Of a DNA stretch of 64,000 nt, positions 8,845-16,206 are shown piece after piece; the first letter of the stretch is position 1; each line of letters begins with the position of its first letter. The notes below the pieces were generated by a model that saw only the letters and a list, made by a program, of their open reading frames with translations, had not been told where the DNA came from and searched no databases. Source of the stretch: Ligilactobacillus animalis KCTC 3501 = DSM 20602 (GTDB lineage: Bacteria; Bacillota; Bacilli; Lactobacillales; Lactobacillaceae); contig NZ_AYYW01000003.1 in assembly GCF_001434535.1 (NCBI RefSeq), positions 62,001 to 126,000 of the forward strand, in the 5' to 3' direction. Both the position numbers and the translations under genes were made by a program.

Positions 8845-9588
8845 TTAGACTTTGGTTACTTTGACTTGATTTTGCAGGAGATACGCTTCTTTAGTTGCAC
8901 TGATATTCTTATCCGTAATAACACCACTGATCTGGTCAGGGGTAAATTGACCAACTGTTCCACGTTGCAAGAACTTCGATGAATCGGTCAAGATCACGAC
9001 TTCATCGGCAACTTCAGCCATCGCATGAACGACTTCGGTGCGCATCAGATCCTTACCGGTAAAGCCGACCGCTTCAGCAAAGCCATCGGTACCGATAAAT
9101 GCAAGTTGCACGTGAAACAATCTGATCATCTCTTTGACTAGTGGGCCCACCGTCACCTGTGAGTTCTTTTGATATTCGCCCCCGAGTAAAACGATCTTAC
9201 ACGAGTCATAGCGCTTAACATAGTCGGCGATAAAATAAGAGTTGGTCAAGATCGTCACGCCCCGCTTAGTCCGACAGATCTCCTCTGCCAATAACGCACA
9301 CGTCGACCCCGACTCGATGATGATCGTTTCATTATCGTTGACTAATTCAGCCGCTTTTTGTGCGATCTTTTTTTTGACATCGTAGTGAAATGACAATCTA
9401 ACATTGATGTCATCGCCACTATTTAAGACCGCATAGCCATGCTCTCGATGCAATAATCCCTTTGCTTCAAGTTTATCTAGATCTTTTCTGATCGTGACCT
9501 TCGAAACCCCTAATGTCTCGGACAGCGTATTAACATCGACTTTTCGCTCTTTTGAAACTAATTTTATGATCTTATCTAAACGTTCCAT
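8845..9588 (-). CDS. DeoR-family transcriptional regulator of the glycyl-radical cluster
   Basis: The 247-aa protein has an N-terminal DeoR winged helix (MERLDKIIKLVSKERKVDV..LSETLGVSKVTIRKDLDKLEAKGLLHREHGYA). The DeoRC sensor domain follows, with IIIESGSTCALLAE, ILTNS, LLGGEY and IGTDGF, which resemble sugar-phosphate binding loops. The ATG at 9588 fits the family start and has GGGGTGAA seven bases upstream. Longer in-frame starts would add an unrelated AT-rich leader. It lies between the activating enzyme (divergent) and the glycyl radical enzyme (downstream, same strand) and most likely represses both in response to a phosphorylated sugar. Confidence 0.9.
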   Translation of the reverse strand: MERLDKIIKLVSKERKVDVNTLSETLGVSKVTIRKDLDKLEAKGLLHREHGYAVLNSGDDINVRLSFHYDVKKKIAQKAAELVNDNETIIIESGSTCALLAEEICRTKRGVTILTNSYFIADYVKRYDSCKIVLLGGEYQKNSQVTVGPLVKEMIRLFHVQLAFIGTDGFAEAVGFTGKDLMRTEVVHAMAEVADEVVILTDSSKFLQRGTVGQFTPDQISGVITDKNISATKEAYLLQNQVKVTKV

Positions 9589-9641
9589 TAACTTCACCCC
9601 AAATTCTATTTTAATCGATTCTGCTAAAAAGTAAAACTCTA

Positions 9642-9679
9642 TTTTCTTTCGTTCGTAATTGAAATATTTTCGTTTTATT
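9642..9679 (+). promoter_or_regulatory. Candidate DeoR operator in the divergent promoter region
   Basis: TTTTCTTTCGTTCGTAATT (9642-9660) and TTTTCGTTTTATT (9667-9679) lie between the divergent regulator and activating-enzyme genes. They share TTTCTTTCGT with the region before the glycyl radical enzyme. Regulatory role inferred. Confidence 0.45.
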
Positions 9680-9715
9680 GCTATGATAAAGAAAAAAGCA
9701 AGTGAGGTGTTAATA

Positions 9716-10495
9716 ATGGTTGTTACTGACCGTGGTATCATTTTTAATATTCAACATTTTTCGCTCCATGATGGCCCGGGGATCCGCACGACAGTCTTTT
9801 TAAAGGGTTGTCCTTTGCGTTGCCCTTGGTGTGCCAATCCTGAATCACAACGTCGGCGCCCCGAACCGATCCTCGATGCACAAACTAAAAAACAAACGAC
9901 GATCGGCGAAGAAAGGACTGTAGACGAGATCATCGCCGAAGTCCTAAAAGATATTGATTTCTATGAAGAATCTGGCGGTGGCCTTACCCTTTCAGGTGGC
10001 GAGATCTTTGCACAATTCCACTTTGCCAAAAGCATCTTGCAACAAGCGAAAGCAAAAGGGCTCCACACTGCGATCGAAACGACCGCCTATGTGGAGCCCC
10101 AGAAATTTGCGGAACTCATCGAATACGTTGACTTCATCTACACCGATCTTAAGCACTACAATACGCTCAAACATCGCCAAGTAACGGGTGTCCAAAATAA
10201 CTTGATCATTCAAAATATCCAGTATGCTTTTGCCCATCACAAGCAGATCGTTTTACGCATTCCGGTGATCCCTGGCTTCAACGACTCATTGACTGACGCC
10301 AAACATTTCGCACAATTATTCAATGAGCATCAGATCACTGATGTTCAACTGCTCCCATTCCATCAATTCGGTGAAAATAAATATCAACTTCTAGGACGCA
10401 AGTATGAATTTGAAGATGTCAAAGCCTTACATCCCGAAGAGCTCCAAGAGTATCGCCAAGTCTTTTGTGACCACGGCATCAATTGTTATTTTTAG
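9716..10495 (+). CDS. Glycyl-radical enzyme activating enzyme (radical SAM)
   Basis: The 259-aa protein uses a [4Fe-4S] cluster and S-adenosylmethionine to install the glycyl radical on its partner. It starts MVVTDRGIIFNIQHFSLHDGPGIRT and carries the cluster motif CPLRCPWC (CxxxCxxC) at about residues 32-39. SGGE follows at about 91-94, the usual AdoMet-contact motif. It is short: there is no cysteine-rich ferredoxin-like insertion after the radical-SAM motif, unlike many activases of dehydratase-type glycyl radical enzymes. Here it resembles PFL activase. The start at 9716 is set by GTGAGGTG. It is divergent from the regulator and reads away from its likely target enzyme. Confidence 0.92.
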   Translation: MVVTDRGIIFNIQHFSLHDGPGIRTTVFLKGCPLRCPWCANPESQRRRPEPILDAQTKKQTTIGEERTVDEIIAEVLKDIDFYEESGGGLTLSGGEIFAQFHFAKSILQQAKAKGLHTAIETTAYVEPQKFAELIEYVDFIYTDLKHYNTLKHRQVTGVQNNLIIQNIQYAFAHHKQIVLRIPVIPGFNDSLTDAKHFAQLFNEHQITDVQLLPFHQFGENKYQLLGRKYEFEDVKALHPEELQEYRQVFCDHGINCYF

Positions 10496-10549
10496 CTATC
10501 ATCGTTAGCGTTTACATGATATGATCAACTTAGAAAGGAGCATAAGGCA

Positions 10550-10828
10550 ATGGCTGCGAATTTTAAAAATTATATCATCCGTGGAACAGAAATGTTTATC
10601 TATCTTTTTATCATAGATTTTATCATCGAAATGTTCTTGATCAAGGGAAATGCCAAGCTCACGACTGTATTAGGTTTACATGTTGAAAGTTTTATCACAC
10701 CTGATGAACAAGAAGTAAAGCTCTATCTCTCCCAGTATTCACTTATCCCCTATCTACTTTTCTTATTTTTCTGGACAAAATTTTTCAAATGGAAACAACA
10801 ACGAGCTATTCCTCCTTTGCATAACTAA
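10550..10828 (+). CDS. Small membrane protein of unknown function
   Basis: The 92-aa protein has two clear hydrophobic segments (about residues 14-32 and 64-78) and a basic C-terminal tail (KFFKWKQQRA). AGAAAGGAG precedes the ATG, so translation is likely. I do not recognise the family. It lies between the activase gene and an alcohol dehydrogenase gene, with only short gaps. Confidence 0.55.
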   Translation: MAANFKNYIIRGTEMFIYLFIIDFIIEMFLIKGNAKLTTVLGLHVESFITPDEQEVKLYLSQYSLIPYLLFLFFWTKFFKWKQQRAIPPLHN

Positions 10829-10904
10829 TTATCGAAACTAAGCATTGGATACCTTGTGGACAATATTTTATAATGTTAGCGATAAGATGAAAGGGGTAGA
10901 TTTC

Positions 10905-11951
10905 ATGAAAAGCGCAATTTTTGAAAAAGCAGGTCAAATGATCATCGAAGAGGTCGAAAAGCCAAGCCTCGAGCGGGATGATGATGTGATCATCAAAGTC
11001 GTACGGGCGTGTGTTTGTGGCTCAGATCTTTGGTCATATGTTCACGGCGACGATAAAGCAGCTCACTCAGAAAATAGTGGGCACGAAGCTTTAGGGATCG
11101 TTGAAGAGATCGGTTCGGCGATCACTACGGTCAAGCCTGGCGATTTCGTGATCGTTCCATTTACTCATGGCTGCGGTCACTGCAATGCTTGTCGCGCTGG
11201 CTTTGATGGTACTTGTGATAACCATCCCGGCTACAGCAATTGGTCAAGTGGTTTCCAAGCCGAATACGTTCGTTTCCACTACGGTAACTGGGCTTTGATC
11301 AAGATCCCTGGCAAGCCAGCTGATTATACTGAAGGTATGCTAAAATCATTGTTGACTTTGGCTGATGTCATGCCAACAGGTTACCATGCTGCGCGCGTGG
11401 CCGATGTCAAACCCGGCGATAAAGTAGTCGTGATCGGTGATGGCGCGGTCGGACAATGTGCTGTGATCGCAGCTAAAATGCGCGGGGCTTCACAGATCGT
11501 CCTCATGAGTCGCCACAAAGACCGCCAAGAAATGGCTCTAGCATCTGGTGCGACTGCAGTTGTTGCCGAACGTGGGCCAGAAGGGATCGCCAAAGTTCGC
11601 GAGATCTTAGGTGGCGGGGCAGATGCTGCCCTTGAATGTGTCGGGACTGAAGCTTCGATCGAACAAGCACTTGGAGTTTTACACAACGGTGGGCGCATCG
11701 GTTATGTCGGTGTACCCCACTATAACAACCGACCTTTAGGCTCAACGTTTGCCCAAAATATTACGATCGGTGGGGGTTCTGCTTCCGTGACGACATATGA
11801 TAAGCAGATCTTATTAAAGGCTGTTCTCGATGGTGATATCGATCCAGGCCGGGTCTTTACCCAAACTTATAGCTTGGATGATATCGATCAAGCTTACAAA
11901 GATATGCAAAATCGCAAAACGATCAAATCAATGCTCGTTATTTCTGAATGA
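10905..11951 (+). CDS. Zinc-dependent alcohol dehydrogenase (MDR superfamily)
   Basis: The 348-aa protein has the catalytic zinc residues in CVCGSDLW and GHEALG, and the structural-zinc cysteine cluster GHCNACRAGFDGTC. A Rossmann motif VVIGDGAVGQCAV (about residue 175) binds NAD(P). This is the threonine-dehydrogenase/alcohol dehydrogenase branch, oxidising or reducing a small alcohol or carbonyl that cannot be named. The ATG at 10905 follows AAAGGGG by eight bases. An upstream in-frame ATG (10845) has no ribosome site. It has its own terminator. A link to hydroxyacetone reduction in the nearby radical pathway is possible but unsupported. Confidence 0.85.
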   Translation: MKSAIFEKAGQMIIEEVEKPSLERDDDVIIKVVRACVCGSDLWSYVHGDDKAAHSENSGHEALGIVEEIGSAITTVKPGDFVIVPFTHGCGHCNACRAGFDGTCDNHPGYSNWSSGFQAEYVRFHYGNWALIKIPGKPADYTEGMLKSLLTLADVMPTGYHAARVADVKPGDKVVVIGDGAVGQCAVIAAKMRGASQIVLMSRHKDRQEMALASGATAVVAERGPEGIAKVREILGGGADAALECVGTEASIEQALGVLHNGGRIGYVGVPHYNNRPLGSTFAQNITIGGGSASVTTYDKQILLKAVLDGDIDPGRVFTQTYSLDDIDQAYKDMQNRKTIKSMLVISE

Positions 11952-11957
11952 TCGACC

Positions 11958-11990
11958 AAACGCCTTTCAGCTCATTGAAAGGCGTTTTTT
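11958..11990 (+). terminator. Terminator of the alcohol dehydrogenase gene
   Basis: A 12-bp perfect stem (AAACGCCTTTCA) with a six-base loop and a TTTTTT tail, seven bases after the stop. Confidence 0.85.
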
Positions 11991-12017
11991 ACTACGAATA
12001 TTCTTGCTTGCTGTATA

Positions 12018-12308
12018 ATGAAATTAAGAATAAATTTAGAAAAGAAGTGGCTTTTTTTGCTCAGTAAAACACGGACTTATCTCTTGATCTTCAATCTTTT
12101 TTGGCTAGTATTACTGCTATTTGAACAACTACTCAAAAATTCGTCCAACAGTAATATATTATTTTTATTGCTTTCTGTTTTAGCATTAGTCGGCTTGGTC
12201 TTCCAAGCTCTTTCTTGGTGCAGTTTAAATCAAGAAAGAATGCGCCTCGACTATGCTTTATACGGTACCGCTTGGGTGCTGTGCTTTTTATTTGTACTGT
12301 TATTGTAA
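12018..12308 (+). CDS. Small hydrophobic protein of unknown function
   Basis: The 96-aa product has three to four hydrophobic stretches and a basic N-terminus (MKLRINLEKK). No family is recognised. The ribosome site is weak, and the frame is accepted mainly because it fills the gap between two terminators and has the hydropathy of a real small membrane protein. Confidence 0.4.
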   Translation: MKLRINLEKKWLFLLSKTRTYLLIFNLFWLVLLLFEQLLKNSSNSNILFLLLSVLALVGLVFQALSWCSLNQERMRLDYALYGTAWVLCFLFVLLL

Positions 12309-12400
12309 TTTTGATCGTGATCTATTTGGATTACGATTTTTTATTTTAGATATTTCCTCGGTTATAATTAAAGTAGAGAGAAAGTCTAGGGGGAATACAC

Positions 12401-12622
12401 ATGCGTTCGCGCTTCTTACTGGTCTTCCAGTTGCTATTGTTGTTCATCTTTTTAGCCACACATCTTTTACTACACAAATATGATTTCTTCCCAGAATTTT
12501 TAGTACTGCTCACAATACTAACTAACTACTTTGAAAGAGATAATAGACATCCCCTCAGTATGATCGGATTATTGCTAATGATCTTAGCTACGGTGATCTA
12601 TTTCTTTAGTGGTGTGATATAA
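12401..12622 (+). CDS. Small membrane protein of unknown function
   Basis: The 73-aa protein has two membrane segments (about 5-25 and 50-70) separated by a short polar part (NYFERDNRHP). A strong ribosome site (AGGGGGAA) precedes the ATG, and a terminator follows the stop directly. The family is not recognised. Confidence 0.55.
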   Translation: MRSRFLLVFQLLLLFIFLATHLLLHKYDFFPEFLVLLTILTNYFERDNRHPLSMIGLLLMILATVIYFFSGVI

Positions 12623-12657
12623 AAAAGCGTGGTCTCACCCGGAGATCACGCTTTTTT
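12621..12657. terminator. Bidirectional terminator, copy 1 of a repeated hairpin
   Basis: AAAAAAGCGTGGTCTC pairs with GAGATCACGCTTTTTT around a short loop. Nearly the same hairpin recurs at 13895-13933 and 28941-28979. Confidence 0.8.
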
Positions 12658-12841
12658 ATAGGCTATTTACTCGCTACATAAGTAACATCTAGAACTTTAC
12701 CAAGCAATTTTCTAAGAATAGCTAATTTGCTTCAGTATTTCTACCACTTCTCGCAACTATTGCCAAATGTTAAAACACATTTTATTATTTGCTTACAAAA
12801 AATAAGTTTATATATAAACTAAAGAAAGCAGGATATTTCTT

Positions 12842-13888
12842 ATGCAAATTGAATTAGGTATCTCTACTTTTGGTGAAACGACTCCACTTGAAAAAACTGG
12901 GCAAGCCATCAGCCATGATGAGCGGATCCGGGACTTGTTAGAAGAAGTTGAACTGGCAGATAAACTTGGGATCGATGCTTTTGCAGTTGGTGAACACCAC
13001 CGCAAGGACTTCGCCGTTTCAGCTCCAGAGATCATTTTAGCAATGGCTGCAGCGCGGACAAAACAGATCCATCTTTCCAGTGCCACTACTAACTTACCGA
13101 CGATCGATCCGATCAGAGTTTACGAACAACATGCCTCGATCGATGCGGTTGCCCCTGGCCGGATCGAGATCATGGCTGGACGTGGTTCTTTTACCGAAGC
13201 CTTTGAGCTTTTTGGCTATGATCTGGCAGATTATGATGATCTTTTTAAAGAAAAACTAGATATGTTACTAAAGATCAACGAAAATGAGATCTTAGACTGG
13301 CCTAAAGGAAAATTTACACCTAAGATCGATCATAAAGGTATCTATCCTCGCTCAAAAAGACCATTACCGATTGCTTTAGCTACTGGTGGTAGTATCGATT
13401 CTACGATCCGGGCAGCTGAAATGGGCCTTCCGATCGTCTACGCAACTATCGGGGGCAAGTTTAAAGATTTCCAACCATTGACAAAACTCTACTGTGCTGT
13501 CGCTGAAAAAACTGGCAAAGATCTCACTAAGATGTCGATAGCTGCGCATTCTTGGGGCTGGTTAGCTCATGACCGCGAAAAAGCGATCAAGGATTACTTC
13601 TACCCGACTAAATTTTTGATCGACACGATCAGTCAAGAACGGCCTCATTGGGCCGGCCTATCATACGAAAAATATCTTGAAAGTATCAACTATGAAGGGG
13701 CTATTTTCGTCGGTGATGCTAATATGGTAGCTAATAAGATCATCAAGATGATCTAGACTTTAGGTCTAACTCGCTTCTATCTCCATTTACCTGTCGCTTC
13801 CATGCTTCACGAAGATGTCATGCAAGCGATCGAGATCTACGGCAAAGAAGTCGTCCCTAAAGTAAAACAGTATTTTGCTGATAAATAA
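12842..13888 (+). pseudogene. LLM-class flavin-dependent oxidoreductase gene cut by an amber codon
   Basis: The first 304 codons give a typical luciferase-like FMN-dependent oxidoreductase (MQIELGISTFGE, GEHHRKDFAVSAPEI, GRIEIMAGRGSFTE, IALATGGS). A TAG at 13754-13756 then interrupts the frame. Beyond it the same frame runs 43 codons to TAA 13886-13888 and encodes the conserved end (TLGLTRFYLHLPVASMLHED, then AIEIYG). Family members have an intact 'MIETLG' here, so one substitution made the stop. The truncated product lacks the last helices and is probably inactive or unstable. Confidence 0.8.
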
Positions 13889-13894
13889 GCTAAC

Positions 13895-13933
13895 AAAAAA
13901 GCGTGGTCTCGCTCGGAGATCACGCTTCTTTTT
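13895..13933. terminator. Terminator, copy 2 of the repeated hairpin (native end of gpmA)
   Basis: AAAAAAGCGTGGTCTC pairs with GAGATCACGCTTCTTTTT. It lies between the LLM gene and the left remnant of gpmA and would serve both convergent units before the element inserted. Confidence 0.75.
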
Positions 13934-13935
13934 AC

Positions 13936-14156
13936 CGAAAGGCTTTATCTTAAAGCTTTTCTTTGGAGACAATGTTCAAGTTGTCATCCAATTCATAAAC
14001 AACTGGTTGACCTGTTGCCATTTCAACGTCCATGATGTCTTCATCAGAGATGTTTTCAATGTATTTTGTCAAGGCACGTAATGAGTTACCGTGTGCGGCA
14101 ACGATAACGTTCTTGCCATCCAACAAGTCTGGAGCGATGTTGTCTTCCCAGAATGG
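13936..14156 (-). repeat. Left copy of the gpmA 3' end (left attachment-site repeat)
   Basis: These 221 bases match 28981-29201 with a single mismatch that I see (13986 A versus 29031 G). The repeat contains the last ~207 bases of gpmA plus the start of its 3' flank. It ends abruptly after CCCAGAATGG at 14156, where the sequence switches to element DNA. No start codon or N-terminal part of gpmA remains here, so it is a non-coding remnant. The offset between copies is exactly 15,045 bases, which gives the size of the inserted element. Confidence 0.9.
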
Positions 14157-14223
14157 CCTCCAGGGACATGCTGTAAATCCTATTATATCAATGAAAACTC
14201 AACTTTTTGATTATTTTTCATTT

Positions 14224-14273
14224 CGTCATCTATTCGACATGTGCACGTTACGAAATGTTACGATATGTAAAAA
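14224..14273 (+). repeat. Left-end direct-repeat cluster (candidate integrase arm sites)
   Basis: The stretch begins CGTCATCTATTCG, contains two ACG-type repeats (GTTACGAAAT, GTTACGATAT), and ends in ACGATATGTAAAAA. The right end has a parallel series ending in the same 14 bases in the same orientation. This suits arm-type binding of the tyrosine recombinase, which is inferred. Confidence 0.5.
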
Positions 14274-14301
14274 TAGCCTTAGAAAATACCACCAAAATTG
14301 A

Positions 14302-14333
14302 TAAAAAAAATAAAGCCTTAACAGCTTTATTTT
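14302..14333 (-). terminator. Terminator of integrase 1
   Basis: On the minus strand AAATAAAGC pairs with GCTTTATTT around seven bases, followed by a run of T, directly after the integrase stop codon. Confidence 0.85.
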
Positions 14334-14334
14334 C

Positions 14335-15462
14335 TTATGCTAAAGCTAATAGTTTCACCACCTTTTTATCTTCATTCATGATTTGATCTGGGAGTAAGTC
14401 AATATAGTACTTCTGCGTTATCGAAATATTCGAATGACCCAAAAATCGAGAAATATAGACCAGTGATATCTCCCCCGAATTTAACATCATACTAGCTATC
14501 GTATGTCGCATAGTGTGAGTTGAAAATATACCTGACAATCCTAGTCTTTTTTGTAGCCTCTTATAGGTCAAATTTATACTTGAAGCTGGTGGTATCTTAC
14601 CTTTGTAATTCAAAAAGATAAGTCGATCAGGATTATACAAACCACGCTTGAACATTTCTCTTCGTTGATATCTGACCCATGTAGTTATTTTATTCATGAC
14701 ATCACGTGACACAGGGACTTTACGAACACCATTCTTAGTCTTAGGTTGTTTAAGGAATTTGTGATAGCTATCCCATGATTCATCAATACGAAGTGTACAA
14801 TTTATTTCGTCGATATCATCTTCCTTTAGTGCTAAACATTCACCTACACGCATAGCTGTTTGAGATATGACAAACAAAACAAAGCAATTTACATCTAACA
14901 AATTGTAGTCCCTATCTAAGAGATATTTTTGAAGTTTCCTAAAATCCTTAACCGCCATAAACTTACGCTCATTTCCCTTGGTCAAGCTAGGGTCGGCAAT
15001 AATGTTTATACTCCCAGCACTTGGATTACGTGGGATTATACCATCATTGAATGCATCTCTTAGGCAAGATCTTATCCTAGTTAAGTCTTTACGGGCTGTT
15101 TCATGACTGCGATTTAGCTGATTAAAGTAAGTCTGAATATCATCACGAGTAAGGTTCCTAAGCTTTATCTGACCTAAATCTTTTCTTTTTATCCTATTAT
15201 AAGATGATTGATAATTATCGATCGTATTAGCTGAAACAACTGGTGCCTTATACATTGTTATCCAATGCTTATAGTAATCAGCAAATGTCATATCGGCCTT
15301 AGGTGATACACTACCTTGAAGATAGTTATGCTCCATTTCGACCAACCAATCTTGAGCATCACTTTTCTTCTGGAATGTCTTTTGTTTACGATAGCGCTTC
15401 TTACCAGCTCCTTTGGTAAACTCTGCAAAATAGCCGTTGGTTCGTTTAACTATCCTACTCAT
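14335..15462 (-). CDS. Tyrosine recombinase (phage-type integrase 1)
   Basis: The 375-aa protein has an N-terminal AP2-like arm-binding region (YFAEFTKGAGKKRYRKQKTFQKKSDAQDWL), a SAM-like core-binding domain (about 65-160) and a C-terminal catalytic domain. Catalytic residues are visible: Arg in AMRVGECLAL, HTMRH, GHSNISIT and the nucleophile Tyr in QKYY. It is the gene nearest the left end, as usual for the recombinase that drives integration, here into gpmA. The start at 15462 fits the family. It overlaps the end of the DUF1643 gene by eight bases, implying coupled translation. A longer upstream frame would extend into that gene. Confidence 0.92.
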   Translation of the reverse strand: MSRIVKRTNGYFAEFTKGAGKKRYRKQKTFQKKSDAQDWLVEMEHNYLQGSVSPKADMTFADYYKHWITMYKAPVVSANTIDNYQSSYNRIKRKDLGQIKLRNLTRDDIQTYFNQLNRSHETARKDLTRIRSCLRDAFNDGIIPRNPSAGSINIIADPSLTKGNERKFMAVKDFRKLQKYLLDRDYNLLDVNCFVLFVISQTAMRVGECLALKEDDIDEINCTLRIDESWDSYHKFLKQPKTKNGVRKVPVSRDVMNKITTWVRYQRREMFKRGLYNPDRLIFLNYKGKIPPASSINLTYKRLQKRLGLSGIFSTHTMRHTIASMMLNSGEISLVYISRFLGHSNISITQKYYIDLLPDQIMNEDKKVVKLLALA

Positions 15463-16051
15463 CAGCTTCAACAACCTTCTTCTTGCGTCTTGATTTTGGT
15501 GGATTCTCCCAATCAAAAGTCCACGGTACCAATGTCCAATGATCACCTTGTAAGGCTAACGGATGTTTAGGTTTATGTTGTCCATCTGCTAATTCTACAA
15601 TCTTATCCAATTGACCTTCATCACTACACATCCGACCATACATTGCCAATCGGTCACTAGCAATTTGATATCTATTCGTGAGTGAGCCAACAGAAACAAT
15701 GACTTTTTCAACTTCCTTAGTCACTTTAAGTAATTCTGTCATTGAATCGATCTCATAAGCATCCGCTAAAGTCCGTTCATTAGCTGTGTTACGTGAAATA
15801 GGCTTTGTGAACAAATTGCCAATAATAACAGCCCCATAATCATCCATACGATACACTTCATTTTTAATGAGCATTGTTGTTAGATCTTCTTCAACAATCC
15901 CAAGTTTGCTAGGATAATTAGCTAATACTAAAACTGCTGGCTTATTTTTATCCCAAGTATATTTAGTCCAGTATGTGCTGTCATCCTTAACTCTCTTTTC
16001 AATCAAAATCTCTGTTGTAACAGTTGTTGTCTTTACTTTCTTTTCTGCCAT
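15455..16051 (-). CDS. DUF1643 family protein
   Basis: The 198-aa protein matches the DUF1643 pattern: YWTKYTWDKNKPAVLVLANYPSKLGI at the start and NLFTKPISRNTANERTLADAYEID in the centre. KVIVSVGSLTNR and a C-terminal QHKPKHPLALQGDHWTLVPW follow. DUF1643 proteins are found on plasmids, phages and islands, and their biochemical role is unknown. The ATG at 16051 has GGAGGTG seven bases upstream. A basic tail (PKSRRKKK) overlaps the integrase start, so the two genes are likely co-translated. Confidence 0.8.
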   Translation of the reverse strand: MAEKKVKTTTVTTEILIEKRVKDDSTYWTKYTWDKNKPAVLVLANYPSKLGIVEEDLTTMLIKNEVYRMDDYGAVIIGNLFTKPISRNTANERTLADAYEIDSMTELLKVTKEVEKVIVSVGSLTNRYQIASDRLAMYGRMCSDEGQLDKIVELADGQHKPKHPLALQGDHWTLVPWTFDWENPPKSRRKKKVVEADE

Positions 16052-16082
16052 ATTAGGCACCTCCATATTTTAATTATCAAAA

Positions 16083-16112
16083 GAACCTTAGAAGCCGTAA
16101 CTCCTAAGGTTC
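16083..16112 (-). terminator. Hairpin between integrase 2 and DUF1643
   Basis: GAACCTTAG pairs with CTAAGGTTC around twelve bases, followed on the minus strand by TTTTG. It probably ends the upstream minus-strand transcript. Confidence 0.6.
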
Positions 16113-16175
16113 CTTCATTATTAAAATATATACTTGCAGTTTGTTTAGATACGGTGAACAATAAGTTGAAATATC

Positions 16176-16199
16176 CCCCCTAAGCCCCCTAATCACCCA
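16176..16199 (-). repeat. G-tract motif downstream of integrase 2
   Basis: The minus strand reads GGGTGATTAGGGGG then CTTAGGGGGG, three G-runs split by short spacers. A similar motif (GGGTAGTTAGGGTGG) is found near the right end of the element on the plus strand. Possible replication or protein-binding site; no proof. Confidence 0.3.
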
Positions 16200-16206
16200 A
16201 AATGCT

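Noticed and set aside
8845-9741. Longer start for the DeoR regulator at 9741
   Set aside because: The extra 51 residues are AT-rich and overlap the divergent promoter and activase start. ATG 9588 has a good ribosome site and fits the family.
14032-14301. Protein-coding frame on the plus strand across the left repeat
   Set aside because: It is the antisense of the gpmA remnant, and the same antisense frame appears at the right copy.
16176-16199. CRISPR-like repeats
   Set aside because: Only short G-runs; no repeat-spacer pattern or cas genes anywhere in the window.
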